Source: Brevibacillus panacihumi
GTDB taxonomy: Bacteria; Bacillota; Bacilli; Brevibacillales; Brevibacillaceae
Direction: 5' to 3'
DNA length: 64,000 nt
NCBI RefSeq assembly: GCF_003710985.1
Contig: NZ_RHHT01000002.1
Coordinates: 186,001-250,000 of the forward strand
Shown piece after piece: positions 36,568 through 44,902 of this stretch. Below the pieces are notes generated by a model that worked only from the letters and a program-made list of their open reading frames with translations, ran no database searches and was not told where the DNA came from. A program made the translations under genes and the position numbers. Position 1 is the first letter of the stretch; every line of letters starts with the position of its first letter.

Positions 36568-37368
36568 ATGAAAAAGCAGGTACAACTCAAGAACGGTACA
36601 CGCATTTCTTACCAGGAAGCGGGCTCTGGAGACACCACCATCGTTTTGCTGCACGGCTTTTGCGGAAGCAGTGATTACTGGCATCTGGTCCTGCCGCTGC
36701 TGTCGGCCACGCATCGCGTGATCGCCCTAGATCTTCCTGGACACGGCGAAAGCTCGGCACCAGATCCCGATGAGACATACTCCATAGAGCATTTTGCTGA
36801 AACTCTGCACGCTTGGGCACAAGAGATGGGATTGGATCGCTTTCACCTGTTCGGGCATTCACTCGGCGGCTATATCACGCTGGCCTTTGCCGAGCGATAT
36901 GCGGATATGTTGAAAAGCTTCGGGTTGATCCATTCCACGCCTTTTCCAGATGACGAGGCTGCTCGCCAGAATCGGGACAAAGGAGCGGAAAGCATCAAAA
37001 GCAATGGCATCGAGCCCTTTATCAAGGCATTGGTCCCCAAGCTTTTTGCGCCGGCCCATGCGCAGACCATGCCGGAGCAACTGTCCTTTGCCAAAGATAT
37101 CGGACTTGCGACAGATCCGAATGGCGCGATTCTGACCCTGAGGGCGATGCGGGATCGCAAGGATCGGCTTCATGTCTTGCAAGAGACAGCTTTGCCCGTC
37201 TTGCTGGTGGCAGGCAAAGAGGATCAAGTCATCCCGCCTGAGAAAACCTTTGTCGTCCAAAAGGCTCAGGTTCAACAGGTGCTGTTGCCGAGTGCGGGCC
37301 ATATGGGGATGCTGGAGGTTCCGGAAGAGCTGGCAGGAGCGATCAAAACATTCCTCGATCAGCTTTAG
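36568..37368 (+). CDS. Alpha/beta hydrolase
   Basis: 266-residue alpha/beta-fold hydrolase. Oxyanion-side motif L-L-H-G-F-C-G-S near residue 28, L-D-L-P-G-H-G near 52, nucleophile elbow G-H-S-L-G-G near 94 (serine 96), acid residue likely in G-K-E-D-Q-V near 218, and catalytic histidine in S-A-G-H-M-G-M near 247. No signal peptide. The closest recognisable type is the MenH/esterase-like group, but the reaction cannot be named. GGAGAA precedes ATG 36568. It follows the phosphatase by 45 bp. Confidence 0.87.
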   Translation: MKKQVQLKNGTRISYQEAGSGDTTIVLLHGFCGSSDYWHLVLPLLSATHRVIALDLPGHGESSAPDPDETYSIEHFAETLHAWAQEMGLDRFHLFGHSLGGYITLAFAERYADMLKSFGLIHSTPFPDDEAARQNRDKGAESIKSNGIEPFIKALVPKLFAPAHAQTMPEQLSFAKDIGLATDPNGAILTLRAMRDRKDRLHVLQETALPVLLVAGKEDQVIPPEKTFVVQKAQVQQVLLPSAGHMGMLEVPEELAGAIKTFLDQL

Positions 37369-37494
37369 AATCCTTTCTAGCATTATATTTTTTAGGTAAA
37401 ATGTTCCGATCTATCAACCCAATTTCTTCATATTTTGATATAATGGTCACGAGTTTGGACTTACTAGATACATAGAAGAGAGGGGAAATTTGCG

Positions 37495-39369
37495 ATGAAA
37501 AAAGCACGTCGGATCACGATGACAGCATTCGCATCGGTTGTCTTTGCTTCTCTGATGGCGACATCGGCCTTTGCAGCACCGCTTCATCCAGTGCAACACA
37601 CAGATTGGATGGTTAAAAAATCGATCCTTTCCGCGGGACAAAACGGGGACTTGGCCCTGGACCGCAATATCACCTTGGCTGAAGCGGTTGTTGTATTTGC
37701 CAAGCTGAAGCAGGAAAAAGTAGAGAATGCGGGCGCAGGTGCTCACTGGTCGACACCTTTCCTGAACTGGGGAAAAGCGAATGGGGCCGTTACAGATGCT
37801 GATTTTGCCCATCCAGGAAAACCCGTTTCTTCTGCCAAACTGGTGGAAATGGCCAAAAAATTCGGATATGACATGAAGCTGGAGCAAAAAGCGCAAGTAA
37901 CCCGTGGGGAATTCTTCCAGGCGCTGGGAGATGCAGCCACTACACATATCACAATCGCGCATACCAACGACGTACATGGACACATCCAGGAAGACAAGGG
38001 ACAAAAAGAGTTTGGCTATGCAAAAATCGCTACCCTGCTGAAGGAATGGCGTTCAGAAAACGAAAACTTCCTGTTGCTTGACGCGGGCGATACCTTCCAG
38101 GGAACGATCTTCGTCAATCAATTCAAAGGGGAGTCTATCGTACCGATTCTCAACAGCCTGGACTACAATGTGATGGCAGCCGGGAACCATGAGTTCGACT
38201 TCGGCTATGAGCAATTGCTGAAGCTGCGCGATTCCCTGGATCATCCTGTCATCTCCGCGAACGTGTTCAAGGCAGATGGCAAGGAACTTCTTGTTCCTAC
38301 CTTCAAAGCAGAAATCGGCGGCAAAAAATTTGCCTTTGTCGGTTTCGTGGCGGAAGATACTCCGATTCTGACTCACCCTGACAACGTGAAGGGACTTACT
38401 TTCAAGAGCCCTGTAGAAGTAGCGAAGACAGTCGTTCCTGAACTGAAAAAAGAAGTGGATCACGTGATTGTTGTTTCTCATATCGGGATCAATGTAGACC
38501 GTGAGATTGCCGAAAACGTGCCAGGCATCGACCTGATCGTCGGCGGTCACTCCCATACGCCTCTGAAGACACCTGAAGTGGTAAACGGAACTTACATCGT
38601 TCAAGACTGGGAGTATGGCAAGTCCCTGGGCCGTGCCGATCTCTACTACCTGGGTGAAGAACTCGTCGCTTTCAGCGGTGGACTGAAAGAGTATGACGAG
38701 GCAGTAACGGCAGATCCGGAGATCGACAAAATGGTCAAGGAGATCGTCAACAAAATCGACTCCGTGATGAATGTGGTCATCGCCAAATCCGAAGTGCCTC
38801 TTGATGGCGACCGCAACCTGGTCCGCAAGAAAGAGACGAACGTAGGGAACTTGATCGCAGACATCATGGTTGAGCGTACCCAATCAATCCCGGGATACGA
38901 GGCGGATATCGCTCTGGCGAACGGAGGCGGAATCCGCACCCAGCTGGAAGCTGGCGACATCACCAAGAAAGACCTCTACTCGCTGCTGCCGTTCGAGAAT
39001 AACACGCTGGCAGTGGTTGAGGTGACAGGTGAAGAACTGAAAGCGGCCCTGGAAAACGGTGTAAGCGATGTAGAAAACGGAGCAGGCCGTTTCCCGCAAA
39101 TCAGCGGCATGAGCTTTACGTACAGCAAGAGCAAGCCGGCTGGGGAGCGCGTCATTGAAGTGAAAGTGAAAGGTGAACCGCTTGATCTGAAGAAAACCTA
39201 CAAGCTGGCAACCATCGATTTCCTGGCTGCCGGCGGTGATGGCTACGAAATGTTTAACAAACCGTTCTTCAACAGCGGATTGTCCATGTACAGCGTAGTA
39301 GAAGCCGCACTGATCGAACGTAAAGTGGTAAATCCAAAAGTAGAAGGCCGCATCGTAGAAGTTGAATAG
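37495..39369 (+). CDS. Exported 5'-nucleotidase with SLH-like N-terminal region
   Basis: Secreted or wall-bound 5'-nucleotidase/2',3'-cyclic phosphodiesterase, 624 residues. A signal peptide ends near A-F-A-A (residue about 28). Residues about 35-145 look like degenerate S-layer-homology repeats (I-T-L-A-E-A-V-V-V-F-A, V-S-S-A-K-L-V-E-M-A, V-T-R-G-E-F-F-Q-A-L). The metallophosphoesterase domain follows: H-T-N-D-V-H-G-H near 157, L-D-A-G-D-T-F near 195, G-N-H-E-F near 231, G-G-H-S-H near 349. The C-terminal nucleotidase domain has A-N-G-G-G-I-R near 475 and A-A-G-G-D-G-Y near 580. Likely releases phosphate or nucleosides outside the cell. A terminator follows. Confidence 0.9.
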   Translation: MKKARRITMTAFASVVFASLMATSAFAAPLHPVQHTDWMVKKSILSAGQNGDLALDRNITLAEAVVVFAKLKQEKVENAGAGAHWSTPFLNWGKANGAVTDADFAHPGKPVSSAKLVEMAKKFGYDMKLEQKAQVTRGEFFQALGDAATTHITIAHTNDVHGHIQEDKGQKEFGYAKIATLLKEWRSENENFLLLDAGDTFQGTIFVNQFKGESIVPILNSLDYNVMAAGNHEFDFGYEQLLKLRDSLDHPVISANVFKADGKELLVPTFKAEIGGKKFAFVGFVAEDTPILTHPDNVKGLTFKSPVEVAKTVVPELKKEVDHVIVVSHIGINVDREIAENVPGIDLIVGGHSHTPLKTPEVVNGTYIVQDWEYGKSLGRADLYYLGEELVAFSGGLKEYDEAVTADPEIDKMVKEIVNKIDSVMNVVIAKSEVPLDGDRNLVRKKETNVGNLIADIMVERTQSIPGYEADIALANGGGIRTQLEAGDITKKDLYSLLPFENNTLAVVEVTGEELKAALENGVSDVENGAGRFPQISGMSFTYSKSKPAGERVIEVKVKGEPLDLKKTYKLATIDFLAAGGDGYEMFNKPFFNSGLSMYSVVEAALIERKVVNPKVEGRIVEVE

Positions 39370-39384
39370 TCAAGCCAAATGACG

Positions 39385-39414
39385 GGGAATGTGATTGCAC
39401 ATTCCCTGTTTTTT
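39385..39414 (+). terminator. Terminator after the nucleotidase gene
   Basis: 9-bp perfect stem GGGAATGTG / CACATTCCC, ATTG loop, then TG and six Ts. Confidence 0.88.
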
Positions 39415-39516
39415 GTACTCCCGAGAAAATCCCACAAAAAATAGCCACTTCTTAGAAATAGCTGCTTTTGCCGCGGTTCCGACTTTGGAGTGGAAGCGGC
39501 CGTGGCGACCGCCAAA

Positions 39517-39543
39517 TTACTACCTTGTATTGTATAGTAGTTA
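39517..39543 (+). promoter_or_regulatory. Candidate PadR operator
   Basis: Imperfect 27-bp palindrome ATTACTAC...GTAGTTAT centred at 39530 (exact ACTAC/GTAGT arms 13 bp apart), about 25 bp before the padR-like gene and next to TATAGT/TAGAAT -10-like sequences. Autoregulation by PadR proteins is common; site assignment is inference. Confidence 0.4.
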
Positions 39544-39565
39544 TCTGGTAGAATCTGACTTGGTG

Positions 39566-39901
39566 ATGAATATGAACGCTCAATTTAAAAAAGGGGTGCT
39601 GGAGTTATGCGTGCTTGTCCTGACTGCCAATCGGGACAGATACGGGTATGAGCTGGTGGCCAGCATTTCTGAAAAGTTCCATATTTCCGAAGGGAGTGTC
39701 TATCCCTTGCTGCGTCGCCTGACCCAGGAGGGGATGTTTACGACATACTTGGCAGAATCGCAGGAAGGCCCGCCGCGCAAGTATTATCAGCTGACGGAAC
39801 GGGGCCGCATGTATATGAACGATCTGATTTTGGAGTGGCATGTCTTCAGCCGCGGCGTGAATCGGATCATCGAGGAGGGACTCGGATATGACGAGGCGTG
39901 A
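39566..39901 (+). CDS. PadR family transcriptional regulator
   Basis: Winged-helix regulator of 111 residues from ATG 39566 (ATG 39572 also possible; ribosome site weak). Recognised by F-K-K-G-V-L-E-L-C-V-L near the start, Y-G-Y-E-L-V near 27, the recognition segment S-E-G-S-V-Y-P-L-L-R-R-L near 44, and P-P-R-K-Y-Y-Q-L-T-E-R-G near 71. The frame continues upstream to 39395 without family-like sequence. It overlaps the DUF1700 gene by 14 bp. PadR-DUF1700-DUF4097 is a recurrent arrangement in Firmicutes; the regulator probably controls the two membrane proteins after it. Confidence 0.9.
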   Translation: MNMNAQFKKGVLELCVLVLTANRDRYGYELVASISEKFHISEGSVYPLLRRLTQEGMFTTYLAESQEGPPRKYYQLTERGRMYMNDLILEWHVFSRGVNRIIEEGLGYDEA

Positions 39902-40442
39902 GTTTATGGACGAATTAAGCTCGCTTCTTGCGGATTTGCCTGACAAGGAGCGTTTGGACATTATCGCGGATTACACCGAGCATTTTTTGAACGGAATCGA
40001 GGATGGAAAGACCGAACAGGAAATTGCCGAACAGTTGGGAAGTCCCAAGGCCGTGGCGCGTGAGCTGTTGGCTGGATACCGCATCCATCAGGCACAAACG
40101 CATGCTTCCGCTACCAATATCGGCAGAGCCATCCTCGCGACGCTCAGCCTCGGTTTTTTTAATCTGCTGTTCGTCTTGGGACCATTTATGGGGTTGGTCG
40201 GCGTATTGATCGCCTTTTACAGCGTGGCAGCCACGTTGCTGGTGGTGCCGGTAGGTTTTGTCTTCTTCCCCCCGAATATGATGGAGACGTCGGAAAATCG
40301 CCTCCTTCTATTATTTGGCGGGATGGCTTCGATTGGACTGGGAGGCATGATGTCGATCGGTCTGCTGCGATTGACTGTCTGGCTGTACCGCCAGTTCTTG
40401 CGCTATCTCCAATTTAACGTGCAGTTGATCAGGGGGAAATAA
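39888..40442 (+). CDS. DUF1700 membrane protein
   Basis: 184-residue protein. Its N-terminal cytoplasmic part has the DUF1700 pattern: R-E-F-M-D-E-L, L-P-D-K-E-R-L-D-I-I-A-D-Y-T-E-H-F near residue 17, and I-A-E-Q-L-G-S-P-K-A-V-A near 46. Three membrane helices follow between about 75 and 165. Function is unknown; usually paired with PadR and DUF4097 proteins and probably acts in envelope stress signalling (inference). Start ATG 39888 lies inside the end of padR. Confidence 0.85.
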   Translation: MTRREFMDELSSLLADLPDKERLDIIADYTEHFLNGIEDGKTEQEIAEQLGSPKAVARELLAGYRIHQAQTHASATNIGRAILATLSLGFFNLLFVLGPFMGLVGVLIAFYSVAATLLVVPVGFVFFPPNMMETSENRLLLLFGGMASIGLGGMMSIGLLRLTVWLYRQFLRYLQFNVQLIRGK

Positions 40443-40443
40443 G

Positions 40444-41262
40444 ATGATTCGCTGGTTAAAAAGATTGTTCCGCTTCTTTCTATTGCTGTTTCTCGTCGGA
40501 GTCTGCGGTCTGATATGGCTGTTTTCGCAGCGTGATGCCGCCTTCTTTTTTACGATGAACAATCTCGATGAGCAGCGAGTGGTGGACCAGGCGTTCACCT
40601 CGGTGGAAGTGACGGCGCAGACGTCAGATATCAGTATCAAAACAGACAGCATTCCATCTGCGCGGCTCCGTTTCACTGGCAGCGTGCCCGAGGAGAGGAA
40701 AGAGAGTCTCAAGCTGGTCAGTGAGGTTCAGCCAAACGGCACGCTTTACGTGAAGATCGTGGAGACCGAAGAGCATACCTTGCTCAAACCGGGCTTCCAT
40801 AAGCTGCACCTGGAAATTACGCTCCCGGAAAAAGAAGAACCGTATAAAGTCATTCGCGTACAAACCTCGTTTGGCGATGTAAGTGCAAACTCCGTACAGA
40901 CGGAAAAGGGGAGGTTTGCTACCCATCTTGGAGACATTTCACTGTCTGAGGTCAGCGGGGATGAAATCCAGGTCAAGACAGATACAGGAGACATCCAATT
41001 GAATAGGGTGCTGGCCGCGATAGAGGTGGATAACTCCCTCGGGGATGTAGAAGTGGCGATGCCCGAGCTGTTGCATGACATACGGGCAAAGACGGAGACG
41101 GGTGATGTGACAATCAGCATTACGAAGACGCCGAGCGAAGCCATTCTTGATTTGGGTACGTCGTTAGGCGACGTTCAGGTGGATTGGGACCGGACTGCAA
41201 TCAAAACAGGCGGCCCGACGATTTCGGCGAAAACCTCGCTTGGAGATATTCGGATTCAATAA
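40444..41262 (+). CDS. DUF4097 family beta-rich envelope protein
   Basis: 272-residue protein with an N-terminal membrane anchor (F-F-L-L-L-F-L-V-G-V-C-G-L-I-W) and an extracytoplasmic repetitive beta domain. Repeats with the pattern S-x-G-D-V/I-x-x-x occur about every 20 residues (S-F-G-D-V, H-L-G-D-I, D-T-G-D-I, S-L-G-D-V, E-T-G-D-V, S-L-G-D-V, S-L-G-D-I), giving a parallel beta-helix-like DUF4097 fold as in LiaG/YvlB. Starts 1 bp after the DUF1700 stop, with an AGGGGG site. Third gene of the PadR unit. Confidence 0.85.
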   Translation: MIRWLKRLFRFFLLLFLVGVCGLIWLFSQRDAAFFFTMNNLDEQRVVDQAFTSVEVTAQTSDISIKTDSIPSARLRFTGSVPEERKESLKLVSEVQPNGTLYVKIVETEEHTLLKPGFHKLHLEITLPEKEEPYKVIRVQTSFGDVSANSVQTEKGRFATHLGDISLSEVSGDEIQVKTDTGDIQLNRVLAAIEVDNSLGDVEVAMPELLHDIRAKTETGDVTISITKTPSEAILDLGTSLGDVQVDWDRTAIKTGGPTISAKTSLGDIRIQ

Positions 41263-41339
41263 GCAGGATTTGGAAAGAATAATGGAATAGGTTCCCAAAA
41301 TGAAGAAACGATAAGATTTTGACACAAAAGAAAGGGTTT

Positions 41340-41368
41340 TTGTCGAAACTCAATGGTATCATTAGAAT
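41340..41368 (+). promoter_or_regulatory. Promoter for hemEHY
   Basis: TTGTCG (41340-41345) and TAGAAT (41363-41368) with a 17-bp spacer, 34 bp before hemE. An imperfect inverted repeat, GACACAAAA ... TTTTTGTC (about 41321-41344), overlaps the -35 element and could be an operator. Confidence 0.55.
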
Positions 41369-41402
41369 TGGGTAAGATTATTGTGCAAAGCGAGGTTTAT
41401 TC

Positions 41403-42440
41403 ATGACCGCCAAACCATTTAACGATACCTTTTTAAAAGCTTGTCGCAAGGAAGCGACGGATCGCGTGCCTGTTTGGTATATGCGCCAGGCAGGACGCTA
41501 TCAGCCTGAGTATCGGGCGATCCGCGCAAAACATAGCTTTTTTGAGATGAATTACATACCGGAAGTATGCGCAGAAGTTACGCGATTGCCTGTCGAGCAG
41601 CTCGGGGTGGATGCTGCTATTTTGTTTGCTGACATCATGACCCCCCTGAAACCGATGGGGGTGGATGTAAACATCGAATCGGGGATCGGACCGGTGATCG
41701 CCAACCCGATCCAGACTCTGGCAGATGTACAGCGTCTTCACGATCTCGACCCCGAGACACATGTTCCTTACATCCTGGAATCGGTGAAAATCCTGCGTCA
41801 GCAGCTTTCGGTTCCGCTGATTGGCTTTGCCGGAGCGCCTTTTACCCTGGCAAGCTACATGATCGAGGGCGGACCGTCCAAGCACTACCACAAAACCAAA
41901 GCCTTCATGTACACAGAGCCGCAAACGTGGCAGGCGTTGATGGACAAGCTGGCTGACATGACCATCACCTACTTGAAGGCGCAGATCAGAGCGGGCGCAC
42001 AAGCTGTACAGGTGTTCGATTCCTGGGTCGGAGCCCTGAATGCCGAGGATTATCGCATTTATATTACTCCTGTTATGCAACGGATCTTTTCGGCGCTTCG
42101 TGAAACAGATGTGCCGTTGATCTATTTTGGCGTAGGGGCCGGTCATTTGCTCAAGGAATGGAATCGTCTGCCTGTCGACGTGCTCGGCCTGGATTGGCGT
42201 ACTACGATTACCGAAGCGAGAGAGCTGGGCGTGACCAAGGCTCTGCAAGGAAATCTGGACCCGACGCTCTTGTTGGCTCCATGGGAAAAGCTCGAATCCA
42301 AAGCGCATGAGATTTTGGAGGAAGGAACCAGACAGCCTGGCTTTATTTTCAACCTGGGCCATGGCGTGTTCCCGGATGCAAAGGTAGAGACCTTGCAAAA
42401 ATTGACCCACTTGATTCATAGCTACAAACGGGAGCAGTAA
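41403..42440 (+). CDS. hemE: Uroporphyrinogen decarboxylase
   Basis: Decarboxylates uroporphyrinogen III to coproporphyrinogen III; 345 residues. The signature [13 protein letters not shown] is near residue 22 and the second motif [13 protein letters not shown] near 142; both carry the conserved arginine and aspartate contacts. Starts the second hem operon, hemEHY, 140 bp after the DUF4097 gene. In B. subtilis hemEHY is far from hemAXCDBL; here they are 11 kb apart. Confidence 0.97.
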   Translation: MTAKPFNDTFLKACRKEATDRVPVWYMRQAGRYQPEYRAIRAKHSFFEMNYIPEVCAEVTRLPVEQLGVDAAILFADIMTPLKPMGVDVNIESGIGPVIANPIQTLADVQRLHDLDPETHVPYILESVKILRQQLSVPLIGFAGAPFTLASYMIEGGPSKHYHKTKAFMYTEPQTWQALMDKLADMTITYLKAQIRAGAQAVQVFDSWVGALNAEDYRIYITPVMQRIFSALRETDVPLIYFGVGAGHLLKEWNRLPVDVLGLDWRTTITEARELGVTKALQGNLDPTLLLAPWEKLESKAHEILEEGTRQPGFIFNLGHGVFPDAKVETLQKLTHLIHSYKREQ

Positions 42441-42458
42441 TCAGGAGGTGTGCACACA

Positions 42459-43391
42459 ATGTCCAAACAAAAAATGGGCCTATTGCTGATGGCGTACGGG
42501 ACACCCCGCTCTCCTGAGGAAATAGAGCCTTACTATACCCATATTCGCCGGGGCAGAAGACCGTCGCAGGAGCATTTGGACGATCTGGTCGCCCGCTACG
42601 AGGCGGTCGGCGGCCTCAACCGATTTGCTGAAATAACGGATGAACAGGTCATCGAATTGGAAAAAGAAATGAACCGCCGCTATCCGGAACGGGAATTCGT
42701 CGGCTATCTGGGTCTCAAACACATCGCGCCATTCGTGGAGGATGCGGTAGAGAAGATGAAGCAGGACGGCATCACGGAAGCGATCAGTCTCGTACTCGCT
42801 CCGCATTATTCCACCTACAGCGTAAAAGAGTACAACGGCCGGGCAAAAGCCCATGCGGAAGCCATCGGGGGACCGAACATCCGCACCATTGAAAGCTGGT
42901 ATCTGGAGCCGGGATTTATCGCGTATTGGGCAGACGCCATTCGCGACACTCTGGCTGCAATGCCAACGGAACAACGGGAGAAGGCAGTGGTGATCTTTTC
43001 CGCCCACAGCCTTCCGGAAAAAATCCTGCAATCCGGGGACCCGTATCCGCAGCAATTGGAAGAGACGGCCAAACGGATTGCCGAACAGGCAGGCATCCCC
43101 GATTACGCCATTGGCTGGCAAAGTGCAGGAAACACGCCAGAGCCTTGGCTGGGACCGGATGTGCAGGATTTGACCCGCGAGCTGCATGAGAAGCACGGAT
43201 ATCAGGCATACGTCTATTGCCCTGTCGGCTTTATCGCCGAGCATCTCGAAGTTTTGTACGACAATGATGTGGAGTGCAAAGCGGTGACAGACGAACTGGG
43301 TGTACACTACTACCGCCCTCCGATGCCCAATGCCAGACCAGCCTTTATCTCGAGTTTGGCAGATGCGGTCGAGAAAAAGCTGGTAGAGTAG
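42459..43391 (+). CDS. hemH: Ferrochelatase (coproporphyrin-type, Gram-positive)
   Basis: Inserts iron into the porphyrin, soluble Gram-positive type; 310 residues from ATG 42459 with AGGAGGTG 8 nt upstream. M-A-Y-G-T-P-R-S near residue 10, catalytic histidine in F-S-A-H-S-L-P near 183, and glutamate in [12 protein letters not shown] near 263. In Firmicutes with HemY of this type the substrate is coproporphyrin III, converted to heme by HemQ, whose gene is not in this window. 18 bp after hemE. Confidence 0.96.
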   Translation: MSKQKMGLLLMAYGTPRSPEEIEPYYTHIRRGRRPSQEHLDDLVARYEAVGGLNRFAEITDEQVIELEKEMNRRYPEREFVGYLGLKHIAPFVEDAVEKMKQDGITEAISLVLAPHYSTYSVKEYNGRAKAHAEAIGGPNIRTIESWYLEPGFIAYWADAIRDTLAAMPTEQREKAVVIFSAHSLPEKILQSGDPYPQQLEETAKRIAEQAGIPDYAIGWQSAGNTPEPWLGPDVQDLTRELHEKHGYQAYVYCPVGFIAEHLEVLYDNDVECKAVTDELGVHYYRPPMPNARPAFISSLADAVEKKLVE

Positions 43392-43404
43392 GGGTTCGAT
43401 CAAA

Positions 43405-44814
43405 ATGAGTGACAACAGCTATCACATGACGATTATTGGCGGCGGCATCACGGGACTGAGCGCCGCCTTTTATTTGCATCGGCAGATCCGGGACCAGGGC
43501 TTGCCGATCCGTTTTCACCTGATCGAAGAGACAGATCGACTTGGAGGCAAGATCAAAACCTGGCGGCACGAGGGATTCGTCATCGAGCTTGGCCCGGACT
43601 CATTTCTGGAGCGCAAAGCAAGTGCCGCTCAATTGGCCAAGGATTTGGGCCTGGAGGGCGAGCTGGTACGCAATCGTACAGGGCAGTCCTACATCTATCA
43701 CCGGGACCACCTTGTCCCGATTCCAGAAGGTGCCGTCATGGGTGTGCCGACCAAAATCATGCCCTTCGTCAAAACCGAGCTTGTCTCCTGGCCGGGCAAG
43801 CTGCGTGCAGCGGCTGATTTGTTCCTGCCTGCTTCCCGTGGGAATGAAGACCGATCAGTCGGTGAGTTTTTTCGGCGAAGATTGGGAAATGAGGTCATCG
43901 AGAACCTGATACAGCCGCTTCTATCCGGCGTCTATTCAGGCGATATCGACAATCTCAGCCTGTTGGCAAGCTTTCCGCAATTCGCCAAAATGGAGCAGCA
44001 GCACCGCAGTCTGATCTTGGCGATGAAGCAATCCCGACCGCAGCCCAAGGTGCCGGGAACTCCCAAAGGAATTTTTCTGACGCTGAAAAATGGCCTGGAA
44101 ACGCTGATCGAGGGCATGGAAAAAAGCCTGCCCGTGGAGAGCGTCTGGAAGGGGACTGGCGTAGCGGAACTTAAAAAATCTGCAAACGGCCGATATATTC
44201 TGACGATGAAGGATGGGCGGACACTGGAAACAGACGCCGTATTGATCACCTTGCCGCATGCGGTGACAGAGCCGCTCCTCTCCCCCTACGCGTCAGTGCC
44301 GACACTGCCAACAGCCAAGCCGCATATGGTAGCGACCATAGCCATGGCGTTCCCGGAGGATGCGCTGGATCAATCGCTGGACGGGACGGGCTTTATCGTG
44401 CCGCGCAACTCGGGGATCAAGATTACGGCTTGCACCTGGGCGCATCGCAAATGGCCGCATTCCACACCCGAGGGAAAAGCATTGCTGCGCTGCTTCGTAG
44501 GCAGGGCAGGCGAGCAGTCCTTCCTGCAGCTAACAGATGAAGAGATCGTCGACATGGTCCTGCGGGAATTGCGGAAGATCATGACGATTCGTCGGGAGCC
44601 TGATTTTTATCGTGTTACACGTTTGCAGAATGCGATCCCGTACGTCGTGGGGCATCAGGCGTGGGTACAGGAAGTGAAAAGGCGTGTGCGCGAAGAGCTT
44701 CCTGGTGTTTTTCTGGCAGGTGCTTCGTACGATGGCGTCGGGGTGCCGGATTGCATCGATCAAGGAAAAAAAGCAGTATCTGATTTGCTGGCAACCATCC
44801 AACCGGGGAGATAA
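43405..44814 (+). CDS. hemY: HemY-type porphyrinogen oxidase
   Basis: FAD-dependent oxidase; in Firmicutes it oxidises coproporphyrinogen III. 469 residues. N-terminal dinucleotide motif I-I-G-G-G-I-T-G-L-S-A-A near residue 9, L-G-G-K-I-K-T near 46, G-P-D-S-F-L near 64, and C-terminal F-L-A-G-A-S-Y-D-G-V-G-V-P near 438. The stop codon lies in the loop of the terminator hairpin. Third gene of hemEHY, 13 bp after hemH. Confidence 0.96.
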   Translation: MSDNSYHMTIIGGGITGLSAAFYLHRQIRDQGLPIRFHLIEETDRLGGKIKTWRHEGFVIELGPDSFLERKASAAQLAKDLGLEGELVRNRTGQSYIYHRDHLVPIPEGAVMGVPTKIMPFVKTELVSWPGKLRAAADLFLPASRGNEDRSVGEFFRRRLGNEVIENLIQPLLSGVYSGDIDNLSLLASFPQFAKMEQQHRSLILAMKQSRPQPKVPGTPKGIFLTLKNGLETLIEGMEKSLPVESVWKGTGVAELKKSANGRYILTMKDGRTLETDAVLITLPHAVTEPLLSPYASVPTLPTAKPHMVATIAMAFPEDALDQSLDGTGFIVPRNSGIKITACTWAHRKWPHSTPEGKALLRCFVGRAGEQSFLQLTDEEIVDMVLRELRKIMTIRREPDFYRVTRLQNAIPYVVGHQAWVQEVKRRVREELPGVFLAGASYDGVGVPDCIDQGKKAVSDLLATIQPGR

Positions 44815-44830
44815 CCCCGGTTTTTCTTTT
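44801..44830 (+). terminator. Terminator overlapping the hemY stop
   Basis: AACCGGGG (44801-44808) and CCCCGGTT (44815-44822) with the hemY TAA stop in the 6-nt loop; T-rich tail to 44832. Confidence 0.85.
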
Positions 44831-44902
44831 TTCCGGTGCTAAAGGACCCGTCCGTTCCATATAGTATAGGGAAATGTCCTGCACTTGAAAGGAGGAGCAC
44901 GA

